A DNA stretch of 64,000 nt from Ailurus styani (GCA_002007465.1 LNAC01000108.1:1010399-1074398), one strand, 5' to 3'; positions 24,335 to 37,165 are shown, numbered from the stretch's first letter. The notes: generated by a model from the sequence alone, not told the origin. Translations and numbers: made by a program.

Positions 24335-26365
24335 TATTTCTTTGCCATTTTAAGTACTATGTTTCTTGGTGTGGATCTCCTCAGGTTGAAGTTTTAGGGG
24401 TATCTCTGTGCCTCCTGGATCTGGATGTCTGTTTCCTTCTGAAGATTAGGGAAGTTTTCAGCTATTATTTCTTGAAATATATTTTCTACCTCCTTTTCTT
24501 CGTCTTCTGAGATTCTCTGTCTTCTTGATGTCTGGTTGGTTCTTTTTATTTCTGTGTTAAGGGTCTCATTGATGTCATCTACTCTTAAGTTCAGTGAGTA
24601 TCTTTATGATCATTGCTATAAATTCTCTGTCAAGCATATTACTTATATACATTTTACTTAGGTCTCTTGCTGTGGTTTGATCCTGTTCTTTGATTTGGGA
24701 CATATTTTTCTGTCTTCTCATTTTGTCGAACTTTGTGTTTCTGTGCATTAGGAAAGTTAACTACACTTGCTTTTAACAATAATAGCCTTATGAAGAAGAG
24801 GTCCCTTAGTGCCCTGCAGTAGGGGACAGTACTGTGTCCCCTACTCCCCAGGGCCCAGCACTTCAGGGAGTATCTCCTATGCGTGTTGTTTATGTTTTGC
24901 TGTTGAGTCTTGGCCTCTTTTTCCTTTTCCTTCAGTCTGGCTGTCTGCAGAGGCTCTCTTTGACCATTGTGGGCAGTGTTTGATCCCCAGCAGGGGGTGG
25001 GGGGACACATTTTAACAAGATACTTGGTGGTCTGCTTGGGAAATGAGACCTGACGCCTCCTCTCCGCCCCCCATCCTGCCACCTCCAGATGTCCCATAAG
25101 GGTTTGGAGGGTTGGCAGGGTTTGCACTGGTCTTTTGGGGTGGAGCCCACAGCACCAAGACTTAAGGTGAATGTCACTGAGAAGGGCAGATTTGCAGAAG
25201 TGAGGAGGGGTAGGGAGCATTGGTGCTGGCTGTTTAGGTAACAAGTGTCAGGGCAGGATCCCTGCTGGTTGGGTTTATGCTGGGAGGGTGAGGAAAGGAA
25301 ATGGCACCTGCCAGCTCCTTTGTTCCTGGAGGCATCTTTCTGTGATCCCTGTTCTTCCAGGCAGTGCTCTAAGATTAGCAAATCACACAACCTCCCATCT
25401 GCCCCTGCTGTTTTTGAAACTGCGGGTTCCATGCTGTATTTGCATGGGCTATGCTATCTCTTTAACGGTGGGGACTCTGTTTTCTAAGGCCCCGCTGGTG
25501 GTGGGCTCTCCTAGAGCTGAGCCCTGCAGAGTTTTAAAATCCTAGGTTTTAAATCCCTCTGGTTGTGAGAACTCACAAAATTCTGCCCCTGTTGCTTTCA
25601 AAGGTAAGTATTAGAGATTCATCCTCCCTGTTCATGGGCTGCCTGGTGTGAGTCTTTTCACCCCCACCCTCTGCCACCACCCCTCCTCGCCCTTCTCTGC
25701 ACCACTGGCTACCTTCTTCATTATGGCCCCTTCTCTACTTTTAGTTGTGGAGTTTGTTCTGCCAGGCTTTGGATCGTTTTCTGGATTATTTATGTTGATG
25801 TGATTGTTTTGCATCTGTGGGTGGAGGCGAGCTTAGGGTCCTCCTCCTCCACCATTCCCAACTGACCTATTTCTGCTGGTATTTCAGAGTTTAGGTACTA
25901 TATTCTCTTTCCCCCTTGCTTTCCATTGAGTAGCAATGGAAAATTTTCTCCCTGTTTAAAAGTAGTAATACATTCCAATTTTATTTTTATTGATTTTACT
26001 CAATACTCATCATGTTTGCTCCCCCTCCCTTTTGGTTTAACTACCATCTAAATCTTCCTAGTAAGACTATTATACTCTTATGTTCCTTTGGTCTTTCCAA
26101 CTGTACCATGTTGGTATTCTTTGGAATTTTGGTTTGGGATTGTTGATACACTTCATTTTGTATTCCATTGGCTGTAGCTGTTTCGGATTACAAACTTTGC
26201 CAAAGTATTTTATTTGCTCACATTTGATTCCTATAGCTCTTCTCATGTCTAAATTTATTTTTCATATTTTACTGCTTCTTCCAAGAGTATTTTTTAAATG
26301 GATCTTTTGTGAAAAAAATTCTGAAGCTTTGTATTCCTGAGAGTTTGTTTTTGTGTGTGTGTGTT

Positions 26366-26464
26366 TTGTTTCTTAAGTAAATTCTGTCCCCATTGTGGGG
26401 CTTGAACTCTCAACCGCAAGATTAAGAGTTGCATGCTCCACTGACTGAGCCAGCCAAGTGCCCT
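26366..26464 (-). mobile_element. Short CAN-SINE variant
   Basis: tttcttaagtaaattctgtc, ggggcttgaactctcaacc and ccactgactgagccagccaag, as in the 14271 copy. Confidence 0.7.
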
Positions 26465-27427
26465 GGGAATATTTTTTATTACATTCTTATACTTAAATGA
26501 GTTTGTCTTGATAGGAATTTTGAGTTCAAAGTTCTTTTCCTTCAGCATTTTGGAAATGTGATTCTTTGTCTCTCACGTAAGGATACTATTAAGAAGCCTG
26601 ATGTCAGTCTGATTCTTTTCTCTTTGTAATCAATCTACCATTTCTCTCTGGGAGCTTCCAGAATTTTTGCTTTTCTTGAATGGTCTTAAATGCCTTTCAC
26701 TATAGTGTTTCTGTTTGTGTGTTTTCCCTACTTTTACATCCATGAATTCTTTCATCATTAATTCTGGTCAGTGTGTCATTTCTTCAGATATTTCCTATTG
26801 CACTTTTCCCCTTTTCTTCTGGGACTCCCAGTTACTCAGATGTTGGCACTACTACTCTGCCCCTGTTTTGCTGTCTGTCTCTTTCCTTTCCTGCTTCCTA
26901 ATGGTACAGACCCTTAGGATGGTGCACTAGCTAACTGCTTAGTTTTGACCTGTGTCTGTCCCTCTATGCAATTCACTATATTTTTCGTGCTGGGTACTTC
27001 CAGTGTGGTTCTTTCTCTTGTTTCATATGGCTAATATTTCCCTATACATTTATTTTGCTTTATTTTTGTTCCTTGCTAGTGTGTATGTTGCTATCTGTGG
27101 GGGCTGAGGATTGTACTCCTCAGGCAGCATCTAGTTACTTTGGCCTATGAGCTCATTGTTCCTTCAGAGCACCAGCTCCTGTCTGGTGATATTTACTGAT
27201 GAAAGGCCAGGGCCAGGCTCTATCTTGTCCCAGTGAACTTAAGAAGGGGAAGGTAATGACCTCCAGATACCTCATAGTCACTGTTGACCACTCCCACCAA
27301 TAGGTGTTCAGAGATTTACCTTCAGATCCTTAGGAAGAAGCAGCAACTTCCTAGTTGTCATCTACCAGCCCTGGGGCTTTGGAGAGGGTTTTTTTAATCC
27401 CAAGAGCAGCCTGGCCCATCCCTTTTC

Positions 27428-27598
27428 TTTTCTTTTCAAGTTTTTATTTGTCAGAGATCTAGAGAAGGGAGCACAACCAGGGGGAGCGGCAGGCTCCACG
27501 CTGAGCAAGGAGCCCAACTCGGGACTTGATCTCAGGACCCTGGGACCATGATGGGAGCCGAAGGCAGATGCTTAACCAACTGGGCCTCCCAGGCATCA
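27428..27598 (-). mobile_element. CAN-SINE, diverged
   Basis: CTTTTCAAGTTTTTATTTGTC tail side, GGGAGCGGCAGGCTCCACGC, ending GGCCTCCCAGGCATCAC. Confidence 0.85.
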
Positions 27599-28991
27599 CA
27601 AGCCTGTCCCTTTTCATCCCAGCAGAGCTTCTGAGCTGCCCTGATAGTGTCCCACTGACACCAGTGATGTGACTGATGATCCCATGTACAGCAAAGGCAG
27701 ACATCTCACTGATGCTCTACCTCCCAGTTTATGATGACCTGTTTCAGTCTCCTAGGGGTTCTTACAGGAGTTAGGAGGGATTTTTCTAAGTTTTGGGTAA
27801 GGGAGCCAGAACCTATGCCACTTCATTGTCTTACAGGAACCAAAGCCCATAGTATAGTTCTACTCTCCCCCCCCCATCTTTCAACGTTATATTTTCAGTG
27901 TCTCTCTTGTAAATATATCCAATCACCTATTAACTTCTGTTTGGAAGTGGTGGTGGTGGTTTTAATATCCAATCTGACAACTTTTGCCCATAAATTGGTC
28001 ACATTTTTAATGCCGTTTTTTCCCCTTCTTCTTTCCTGTCTTCAGTTTCATCGATTGACGTATTTTTAAATTTTTCTCCCCTTGTCTGGTGTAGATGTTA
28101 TTCTAGTTCCCAGTGGCTTTCTCCATACTTACAAATGAATACATGACTTAAACTCTAAAGCTAATCATTTTTTACTGTCCTCCTATGGAAGGATCTTAGC
28201 TTGCTTTAATTTCAATCATTACTTGACTTCCAGCCCCCCCCCATCTTTTGTTACTGTTCATATTTTAATTCCTTCTCTTTATTCTACTCCCTAAGTAATA
28301 CTACTGGGAACTTAGTGGGCCATGTTCCCCTGGGGTGTCACTCAGTTTAGTAGTGATGAGATCTGCCATCTTTCCCCTTGTTCAGCTGCCATTTTCCTTT
28401 GAGGAGCCCTGTCTCCCACACCCCTCTGTGTTAGCCTGTGCCCCTCACAGGCCCGCTGTGAAATGGGGACCAGCCACTGTGCTGGGGAACCAGCAACAGG
28501 ACAAGGAGCAAGAGGACACTGGTGCTTTTGTAATGCTGAAGGGGTATTTCAGTGTCAGCTGGAGGGAAATGGAGGAAAGCAGCATCGGTTCCGGAATCTT
28601 GCCCTTTTTTTGGTGGGAGGAGTAGGGGATAAAAAATTATTCATCTCTGAGATAGAGGCATATCTTCAGTGAGCTGTGGTTGAGGTCAGTTAGATGTAGA
28701 AATGATCCCTACTCCCCCCAGAACAGGAAAAATCTACAAAGCCAGTAAGTGATCAAGTCCTGTAGCTCCTTCCTGAATTCTTTAAAGCTTTTCTCTCACA
28801 CTCAGCTCCCCAGGTCCTGGTCACCTGCCCCTCTGCCTCCTCCTGTGTAGCCTGACCTGCACAATGGAGGAAGTCCATACACCCAGCCTGGAGCAGTTTA
28901 AGCTTTGGCTTCTCTGATGACCTCCAACCGCCTTCAGGATGGGACAGTTGCTGCCCCTGTTGATGCCGCACTAAATACTGTGCTTCTAGAC

Positions 28992-29155
28992 CAGTGGTTT
29001 TCCCAAGTATGCTCCCTGGACCAGCAGCAGAGCATCTCCTGGGACCCTGGTAGAAAGGCACATTGTCCTGTTCCACCCCAGATCTTCTCAGTCAGAAATT
29101 CTGGGGGTTCCACAGTCTGTCCAGCCTCCCAGGGACTTTTGATCAAGACCAAACA
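28992..29155 (+). mobile_element. MER5A (hAT-Charlie type), right end missing
   Basis: CAGTGGTTTTCCCAAGTATG, then ccctggaccagcagcagagcatctcctggga and agaaattctgggggttccac follow the MER5A order as I know it. Confidence 0.8.
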
Positions 29156-29159
29156 CAGA

Positions 29160-29310
29160 CTGCAGGGCCTGCGTTCTAATTCTGTCATTTACTGTATGTG
29201 GACTGAATTATTTCTTGCTATGCCTCAGTTTCTCAATCTGGAAAAACAGAGCCAATACTACCCACCCCTAGTGGGTTTTTGTACATACGGCCTTGGGTAC
29301 AGTATGAACG
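29160..29310 (+). mobile_element. MIR SINE fragment
   Basis: cctgcgttctaattctgtca and gcctcagtttctcaatctgg are MIR core motifs. Confidence 0.7.
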
Positions 29311-29780
29311 CCACTGTCCCCTCCCCTCCCTTTCCTGAGAGTCCCAAGACTGTATACCAACCCTCCTCCCCCGCCCCCCATGCTGTGCAGGCTGCTCTGT
29401 GAACACTGCAGTGTTCTGGGGGCACAAGGCCACCCTTACTGCTTTGGAAATCCTAAAGAGAAGCACAGCAACCTCAAGTCCACACCCTGAGCATTAGGAC
29501 ACTTTGAATCCCCTGCTTGGCCTAAGTGGGTGGGGGGAATGAATCATTTTTGTGTTAACAGAAGGTGCAGAGAAGAGGACAGAAAACCTGCCTCCCTGAG
29601 AGCCAGAGGGGAGCAGCTGAGGCAGAATTCCAGCACCATCGGCCACACGCACTGATGATGCCAGCCTGCAGCCTACCTCCTGGAAGCCACCACAACACTG
29701 GGATGTGCAGGCGACTGGACCCGTGGTACAGGTCAGCAACACAGCACACCTGGCAGGCACATGTACAATTAAATAGCATG

Positions 29781-29786
29781 TTTAAT
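29781..29786 (-). terminator. KIAA0319L: KIAA0319L poly(A) signal ATTAAA
   Basis: On the - strand the common variant hexamer ATTAAA is followed after about 25 bases by a GT-rich tract (ccaggtgtgctgtgttgctg), a typical cleavage-site layout. Cleavage is expected near 29762. Confidence 0.6.
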
Positions 29787-30287
29787 CATCTCACAACAGA
29801 CAGTAGTGCAGTAGTGTAAACTAAGTTTCTTTCCAAAAAGTCACTCCCCACCGAAGCTCCTGTCCCTCCGCACTCAGAGAACACAGCTGAGGAACCAGTG
29901 ACAGGGCCAGAAGGATTCAGGAAGTCTCTGTTCCAAGGAGCTAAAAGTCTGTCCAGGTCAAGGTTGCAAGTAGCTGAGAGCCCTATGAGGGGTTGATGCG
30001 CGCACATTCTAACACACACACATGCAAGGGACACATGGAGAAGACGTAGGTGGACACAGAGGACCCACAGTGGGGCGGTCACACACATGCGCTCATGCCA
30101 GCATGTTCCAGTCACCTTGTGACGGTCTCCTGCTGGCGCAGGGTGTGGGGGCCTGAGCCCTGAAGCGCCGGTCAGGAGGAAGGGAAACGGCTGTCCGACA
30201 CGACAGTGCAGCAGCCAGAAGGGCCCCTCCCCATTCCTGAAACAGCCAGTCCTCCCGGAATCTTGGCCGGACACCTGCATCAGTGGT

Positions 30288-30310
30288 GAGGACGGGGCGG
30301 GGCGGGGGGG
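30288..30310 (+). other. G-rich tract, possible G-quadruplex DNA
   Basis: Runs of GGGG separated by single C on the + strand, the template strand of KIAA0319L, within its 3' UTR. A second tract with four G-runs lies at 30577-30600. Confidence 0.5.
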
Positions 30311-30831
30311 TGCTGCTTCCTCTGGACCAAGCGAAAGGGTGCAGTCTGCCCCAAAGACACGAACAAAGAACATGCCCGCAGGCAGGCTCTCGGAGCTGGA
30401 GGCTGGTAGTGCTGGGTTCTACAGCCGGGTGTTGGGGGCACAGCCTAGCCTTGCTGTGCAGGCGCCCTGGGAGCAACAACACTGCCAACAGGGAGCTGGA
30501 GAGGAGGCTGGGAGCTGCCTGGATGGCCCTTGGAGCAGGGGAGGGGTGTGCGAAAAAGGAGGCCCTGAGGTGAGGACGTTGGGGTGGGGGTGGGTGGGGA
30601 GCTACCAGAAGAGTTTAAAGAGGAAACCTCTTTGTTCACAGCTTCATTCAGGGTTCCTGGAGAATGTCTCTGGATTCAAGTACCAGCAGCTCTGGTGGAG
30701 GGTATTAGGGTGGAGTGACCAGCAGACGCTGGAAGAGCAGCTGCCCACACACGGGAGGTCTGAGAACCAGCCTGGCAATGCTCTGGACTCTGGCACTGCC
30801 CACCCCTACCCTGAGGAAGCAGACCAGGTGG

Positions 30832-31019
30832 CTACAAGATTTCCTCCCGTGGACTCCTGGCCTTGAGTGGGGTCTGCCCGTTGGGCACAGAGCCATTCTG
30901 ACCATGCAGGAGTTTGCCCTTCTCTCGGTCTGGCCACGTGAAGATGGCATCATCGCTGTCCAGCTCCGACTCAGAGCGCATCAGGCTGCTGCTCAGCATC
31001 GGGCCTTTCTGTTTGCTGC
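30832..31019 (-). CDS. KIAA0319L: KIAA0319L window exon 16: end of cytoplasmic tail and stop
   Basis: It encodes [38 protein letters not shown] and ends ARSPREEIL with TAG (complement of 30832-30834). The acidic SESELDSDD stretch looks like a casein-kinase-type or sorting motif region (inference). The acceptor is gtctcttgcag. Confidence 0.96.
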
Positions 31020-34000
31020 CTGCAAGAGACAGAATCCAGGGTCAGGAGCACATACCTTCCTTGGCTTGAGCCAGGCCCTGCAGCCTTCTCCCAGCCTGAA
31101 GAGAAGCAGAGGGACAGGGAACGTCCCCGCCCCCTCTCCAGGCTGCGAGCGGCTCCCTGAGTCCTCCTTCCAGTCCTGGTTAGCTGGAACAGTTCCTTCA
31201 GGGAAGTCACACCCACAGTAGATAGGGCCAACAGACCTGGGGTGCAGTGTGGATTCTTGACCTCCAGTATCTGTTAGCTTTGCTCAGTGCCACCCAACAG
31301 CCTCCTCCTCTCGTTGAAATTTGGAATGTCTTATCATCTCCCCTCATGAACAGAAGGAATTCCCACAGGAGGCAGAAAAGCACAACAAACAAGAGGTCAG
31401 CTCTAGAGGAGGAAATTTTCACCATGTCCTGGCTCAGCATGGATGGCAAAGGGCCTGCCCGCATTCCCCACACTGAGGGAAGACACAGCCTCACAGCCCA
31501 GAGAGGTTTGCTCTGGCTCCACGGCGTGCGTACAGGAGGTGGAGAGCAGGCCCACGGCTCCAAGAGGTCACTTCTGCTGAGCGTGCATGACTGGAGTACC
31601 AGGGACTCCCAGAGACAGTCCCAACCCAGCAGCTCATCAGAACACACTGACAAGGACTCACAAGGAGCACGTGGGGTCAGAAAAGATGCCTGAGATCCTG
31701 TAAGCCATTGTAGTCACCTTCACTCCATGTCATCCCTAAGGCTGCAGAGGCTGCACTGGAAAAAGCCAAAGGCAGATGGAAGCACCAGCACGGGGAGCAG
31801 GACGTGCCCATGGCGAGGACCCAGCGCGGCAGTGCTCCAGGCTCTGCACCACCTACCCTGGAGCTAACCTACCTCCCTTCTTAAAAAGGTGACCAGACAG
31901 GTGAGGTATATTGGAACCCCCGTATCCAGCAATCACCCTTCCTTCCCCCTGGTCCCACCCAGATCCCCTGAGACTCCAAAGGAGTGTTTCTCAGGATTCT
32001 CAGAAGATTCTCAGCCATCTGCCCCTTCCTGGCCAGAAAGATGTAGGGCTGACACCAGTATCCTGAGCTTCTTCAATGTGGCGGAGGACAGTGGCCAACA
32101 TAAGAGCCAAGCCCAGGGAAGGCTCAAGGTCCCCCCAAAACCCGGCTCTGCCCCTGTAGCTGAAATATCCCTGTCTTTCTGTCCCATGGGGCATGCCCCT
32201 CCAAGGGCCCACACGAAGCTTCCCTCTCTCAGAGCCAGTCCCAAGCCCTTCTTCCTCCACGGCGGTAGAGGACAGGAGCCAGAGGGGGAGACATGCGCCT
32301 GGCTCCACTGTAGATGGCACTCACCCAGGGCCTTCCCACACCAACTCCTGCTCCGCCTGGAGAACTGAGCGATTTCATCCACTAAACAGTACAAGCTGGG
32401 CATACACAACAGCATTTGCAGCAGCACTCCTCATAACAGCCCAAAACGGAAAATTCAATGGCCCAACGACCGTATACCCGCCAAAGCCATTCACACAGTG
32501 GAAACTACACAGCAGGGAAAGAAGAGACCCATGCTCTACTTAACACATGTGAACATCGTAAATGTAATGGTGAGTGGAAGGGGCCAAACACAGTGACTCC
32601 ATTTATATAAACTACTCCAGGATGGTAGAAGGAAGTCGGCAGGGAGAAGACTGGAAAGAAAGGGGGTGGATTATATGGGTATGGTCACTTGTCGAAGACA
32701 CATCAAGCTGTCCTTATGATCTTCTGTACACATTAGACTGAACTACAAAAAAACCCCACCACTTTTAACGGTCAAGAGAATTAAATACCTGTAATTTCAT
32801 ATGGTTCAATCTAATATGCTTCAATAGAAAGCTTTGAAAAATCAATAGAAAAGCAAAACAAACCCCAAAACCACAGTTGCTGAATGTAAACCAGGTCTCC
32901 TGAAGGTGGGCATTTCTCAGGACCCGCCTGGTGGCCTTGGGCACTCCAGCTCCCCAGACAGCCCTCGTCCAAGCTCAGCCTGGCTCCAAGCAGACAGGGT
33001 CGAGGCCAGCTCACCTCCACTCACGTAACCTTTCTCCCCAACACGGCCCACTAAATCCACGCTTTGGGCTGAACAACTCTGGAGCCTCACCTCTGTCTTC
33101 TGTATTTCTGCCCGAAGCCTCACCCTCCAGCCCCGCCCTGCCTCTCTGCAACTCACTGCTCCACTTATAAAGGACTTGTCAGTAGTCACGGCTGGTTTCC
33201 TCACTGTGTACTTACTGCCTGAACAATCTACACTTTCCCTTCTGCTGCCAGTCCCCATCCTACTCAAGCTCTTTAGGTGACCAGAAACTTCTCCAGTGTC
33301 CTCACTGGAAACATTCTGTCTTCAGCAGCAGACACTGCAGACACATTCCCTAATGGTGCCCCTTCTCCCTCACTGATGGTCCTTCTTGGGCTCTTCATCT
33401 CTGGACTCTTCTTTTGTCCTTCAACATCCTCCCCAGAAGGGATGTGACCCATTTTTGTGTTGACCCTCACTAGCTTCTAGAAGATTCCTACATTGATGCT
33501 TGGCAGTTCAACCATTCTGCTGAGTTCAACTAAATTCATCTTTTCTTACCCAACCTATCACTGCTCAGATGCCTTAATTCTGTCTACAGAATCATTCTCT
33601 GTCCCTCAGGTCGGAAGTCAGCCCTGACCTTTCCTGTTCCTCCATCCCACTGACCCCATGCTGGCTGAGCCATCGTCACCTCCCTCTTAGACCACTGCAA
33701 GAATCCCCTTGCTGGCCTCCACTAGACTGACTGTCCTAAGCCAGCACTTTCAAGATAACACTTCTTGTCACCGTCAGAATTCTTAAATCCTTTGTCTGAT
33801 TTTCAGAATTTTCACACTTTGGTCCTCGTCAGTCTTCCAGCCTCATTTCCTCAATCCCATTCACAAGCGTCCTGAACCAAACACAGCTCTTCTCCAGCAC
33901 TTCCGCTCCGGTACCAACCAGTCCACACGTGCTCAAAGCCGCAGCTCTGCATCAAGTATTCCCACAAAAGTACCTGAAATCTCTGTGCCTCTCCTTACTG

Positions 34001-37000
34001 CATTACTTCTCCGACATTAGGACATTCCATCGAATCCTCTTTTACCCATTCTTGCCTCTCCTGTTCCCTCACATAGCAGTCAGGGTTTATTAAGATGTAA
34101 GTCAAACAGACCATTTACCTCCTTAAAAAGTTGCCAGTGGCTCCCCACTGCTCTCAGAAGGAGCCCGCAGCCAGGTCCCTGCTCACCTGTGCAGCCTTGT
34201 GTTCTGGCCCTGTGCTCACCATGTCCAGTAGGTCACCTTCTACTTCCTCAGATGCCCTCTGCTCCTTCCGGCACCTGGGCCTTTACCGACTCTACTCCTT
34301 TGCCTGGACTGCTCTTTCTCAGAGTCCTTCTGTGGCTAACACCTACTCCTCCCTTGAGTCTCAGTTCAAATGTTCTTTATATTCCTCATGAAGTCCTTTC
34401 ACTATCACTTTCTGTACATTTGTGAGTTTCTGTGTTTTGTGTCTGTCTGATAGAAGCTGCACAGGACCGAGTCTGTGGTCTGGCTCACGGTAACGTCACA
34501 GGTGTCCGGCAGAGGGCCTGGCACACAGTGGTCTCAATCCATGTGCACTGATGAGTAAGACACAGTTCCTGCCCTCAACAATTTCACTGACTGGTAAGGG
34601 GACACACATATAACTAGTATAATACAGGGAGAGAAATGCGAAAACAGACACATGGCAGAGAGACGAGCGTGACATGAGCTGGTTAAGGGAGGGATAAGAA
34701 GGAGCTTTCTGGACAGAAATACGAACCAGCAGAATTCACTGAGGAAGAGAGAGGTCAACGAGGAGGAAGGTCTCAGAGAAGCAAACAGATGAAAGCTCAT
34801 TCAAGGCCACACCGGCCAGACCCAAAGTCAGCCACTGAAGGATTTCAAGGGGTGGGAAACGTTTGGGAGTCATGTGAAAACACTGGCTGCTGGGTGGAAG
34901 GTGGACTGCACATTTTTACTCCCAGCCCCCATTCCCAATCTGTCCACGTGGGAGGCTCTGGCTGCCCCTCTCCTGTTTGACGAGCCCAACACCTCCAGGG
35001 GCCGCCCTGCCGACTTCCCGAATCCAGCTGCCCAGGTGCAGAGCCCAGATCACCTCAGAGCACTTGTTTTCTTCTGATGGGTCTTTGCTCCCTCTGTAGC
35101 CTGGAATGCCGAGGGCAGAGCTTGTGTCTTAGAATGCTCTGTACTCCCCTCCCACCTCTCTTTAGCTATGAGCGCTCTTTCGTACTTTGTCTAAGAACAG
35201 TTCTGCTTGCCAAGTGTTTAGGAATAGCTCTACCTAGCGGCCCATAAACAGTCAATGCCTGCCGTGCCCTCACGGCGCACAGAAACCTCGCAGACAACAC
35301 CACTGGGCCAAGGAAGGGCACCCCTGCCCACACCCTCACTGAAGCCGCCTCAGAGCTGGCACAGTTGGCGATTCTTGGGTAGGAGGCCCCAGATAGATGG
35401 GTCCCCCGCACACCGGAGCCGGCAGGCAAGCTGCCCTCCCGCCTGCTCCAGGGCAGTGGCGGAGCCTGTGGGTCTGCCAAACACTGGCTAGAGGAAGGTG
35501 GAAGAGGAAGGCTCTCGGAGGAGGAGGTCAGCTGGCTGACACCGGTTTTGAGCTCCTTGCTGCCTCCCCTTGTTGTCTGCCCAGGAAGAAGACTGGTTAG
35601 CCCTAAGAGACCCAGGTCCCTGAGCCGGACTATGGGGGCAGCCTGAAAAGCTGAAAGCCAGGAGGGAACCCTGAGGCAAATGAGCAGGCCAAAGAGAGCA
35701 AGAGGCTGAGCCCCTCTGCAAGGTGAAGCAATACTGAGAAGTGGGCCCCAGCTCAGAGCTCATCCAGCACGGGCTTCTGCCAGGGTGGGGCAAGGTTAGC
35801 CCTCCACCTTCATCAAGCAGTAGACAAAATGCTTTTCCAGAACAAACAGCTGTTAGCGACACATTTAGGAGGGGACTAGTGACAGCGGCTCTTCACAGAG
35901 ACTGCACGAATCTAGAGGCCCCACCCCCAACACCAAGGGCCACTACCTGCTCGGGAGGTTGGCTTCAGTTCCAGACTCTCTTGATCTGTGGCATCCAGGA
36001 TCTTGTACTTGCTTTTCCTTTTGGGTTTTCCTTTCTGCCTGTAAAACACAATCCCCCCCGCTGCTCAAGAAAGGGGTTCTGTGTGAGACTCAGTAGCTCA
36101 ACACAGGGTGACGGCCAGACTGCAGGGAGCACCCTGTCCCATGCGAGCCGCCCAACAGAAAGATTGTTTCTACCCGTGCTTCCCAGCCGAGGGAAGGTGG
36201 CAACTGTGATTGGTTCTTCAGATACTCCTCACCAATTCCAGGAAGGGAAGGGAACTCTATCTGACCACAGAGTCACCACTCCACAGTGGCAAGGAAGCAG
36301 AGATTGGCTAAAAACACAGATGTTAACAGAGTGCAAGCTCACCCCGCTCACCACACGACAGTCGAGAGGAAAGATGCTTGGGGCAAGAAAAGCAACTTGA
36401 CTCAGAAAGCCAGCAAAACAAGGAGATGGTGGACTCCTGTCCCACAGAACCATCTTCCCCAGTGTGAGATTTGAGCTGCTTTTATGTAAGGAAGGGGAGA
36501 AGGTGGGAGGAGGCTGGAGTCAAAAAGTGATATCTGCAGACATTCAAGAAGGCTGCGTAACTTCTTTGTCCTTGGTCAGTTGATCTCTGTAGGAATCTGG
36601 TCATGTTGTTCCTATGAATCTTAAACACAGCACAGGCATTTCTATATGTACTTCCTTATCTCCTTGAGGTAGATAGGTTTCAGGTAAAAAAGCAGTTTTT
36701 TGTAAATCTCATCTGTAAGCAAAGTTCTGTCAATGATGAGCATGCCTACATGCAGGGCTCAGCAGAAGTTTCTAAGCTGTAGGTCACAGCAGCAAGGGAA
36801 GGGAAGCAACATGAAGTCAGACACGCTCCATTTCTCCCTATTACATCAAGAGAACAAAAAACTGACACTTGAGGGGTAGAGGGCAGAGGAAAGCATTAAA
36901 CCAACAAGCTATTAATGGTGGTAATTTTTTTAAATTGTTTTCACTTCCTACGTTTTATGTGCAGTTAAATTGCAGGTTAAATCTTAGCTCTGCTACTTAT

Positions 37001-37117
37001 TAACTGTGTGTCCATGGACAGGTGAGGCCATTTTCCTGAGCCTACATTTTCTTAGCTGAGATGAAAAAAGGTGGTTATATGCATTTAAAATATAAATATA
37101 TGTGTGTGTGTGTATGA

Positions 37118-37165
<48 letters not shown>

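Larger units (their letters stand above)
18527..25862 (-). mobile_element. Nearly full-length carnivore L1 LINE, dead, carrying six SINEs
   Basis: Read on the minus strand, the order is a GC-rich 5' UTR (25862 to about 24700), ORF1 region (to about 23500), ORF2 N-terminal and RT regions (23440 to 21000; reads NLWDAAKVVLRGKF near 22240), ORF2 C-terminal part (reads [12 protein letters not shown] near 20190) and 3' UTR (to 18527). About 7.3 kb in total, of which about 1.1 kb is CAN-SINE insertions, leaving about 6.2 kb of L1. Many stops and frameshifts mean it can encode neither protein. The limits are approximate. Confidence 0.8.
25863..28330 (-). mobile_element. Older L1 fragments, antisense, right of the young L1
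   Basis: Again T-rich with inverted L1 phrases (cttcagatatttcctattg near 26780; aatatccaatctgacaacttttgccc near 27965; tttttactgtcctcctatgg near 28170). No frames survive. Likely the other side of the L1 interrupted at 18527-25862, mixed with unassigned sequence; 27100-27420 shows nothing I can name. Confidence 0.5.
28331..29761. other. Intergenic region before the KIAA0319L 3' end
   Basis: Moderate GC. MER5A at 28992-29155 and a MIR at 29160-29310. Other stretches carry nothing recognisable; open frames on both strands overlap each other and match no family. Confidence 0.6.
29762..30831 (-). other. KIAA0319L: KIAA0319L 3' UTR
   Basis: It runs from the stop to an ATTAAA signal at 29786-29781, an implied length of about 1.07 kb. 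It is GC-rich, unlike the intergenic DNA beyond it, and C-rich on the mRNA strand near 30300 and 30590. No repeat is recognised in it. The exact end is inferred. Confidence 0.65.

Noticed and set aside
24654..25244. 196-codon open frame on the - strand
   Set aside because: It lies in the GC-rich 5' UTR/ORF1 border of the dead L1; no L1 ORF1 motif is visible, and long chance frames are expected there.
29786..30488. 195- and 131-codon frames on the - strand downstream of the KIAA0319L stop
   Set aside because: They overlap each other within the GC-rich 3' UTR and match nothing; chance frames in high-GC DNA.
30715..31221. 168-codon open frame on the + strand
   Set aside because: It is the antisense shadow of the last KIAA0319L exon, whose - strand frame is clearly the coding one.
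35741..36400. 219-codon open frame on the + strand
   Set aside because: It runs antisense across KIAA0319L window exon 15 and its introns, has low-complexity composition and resembles no protein family.
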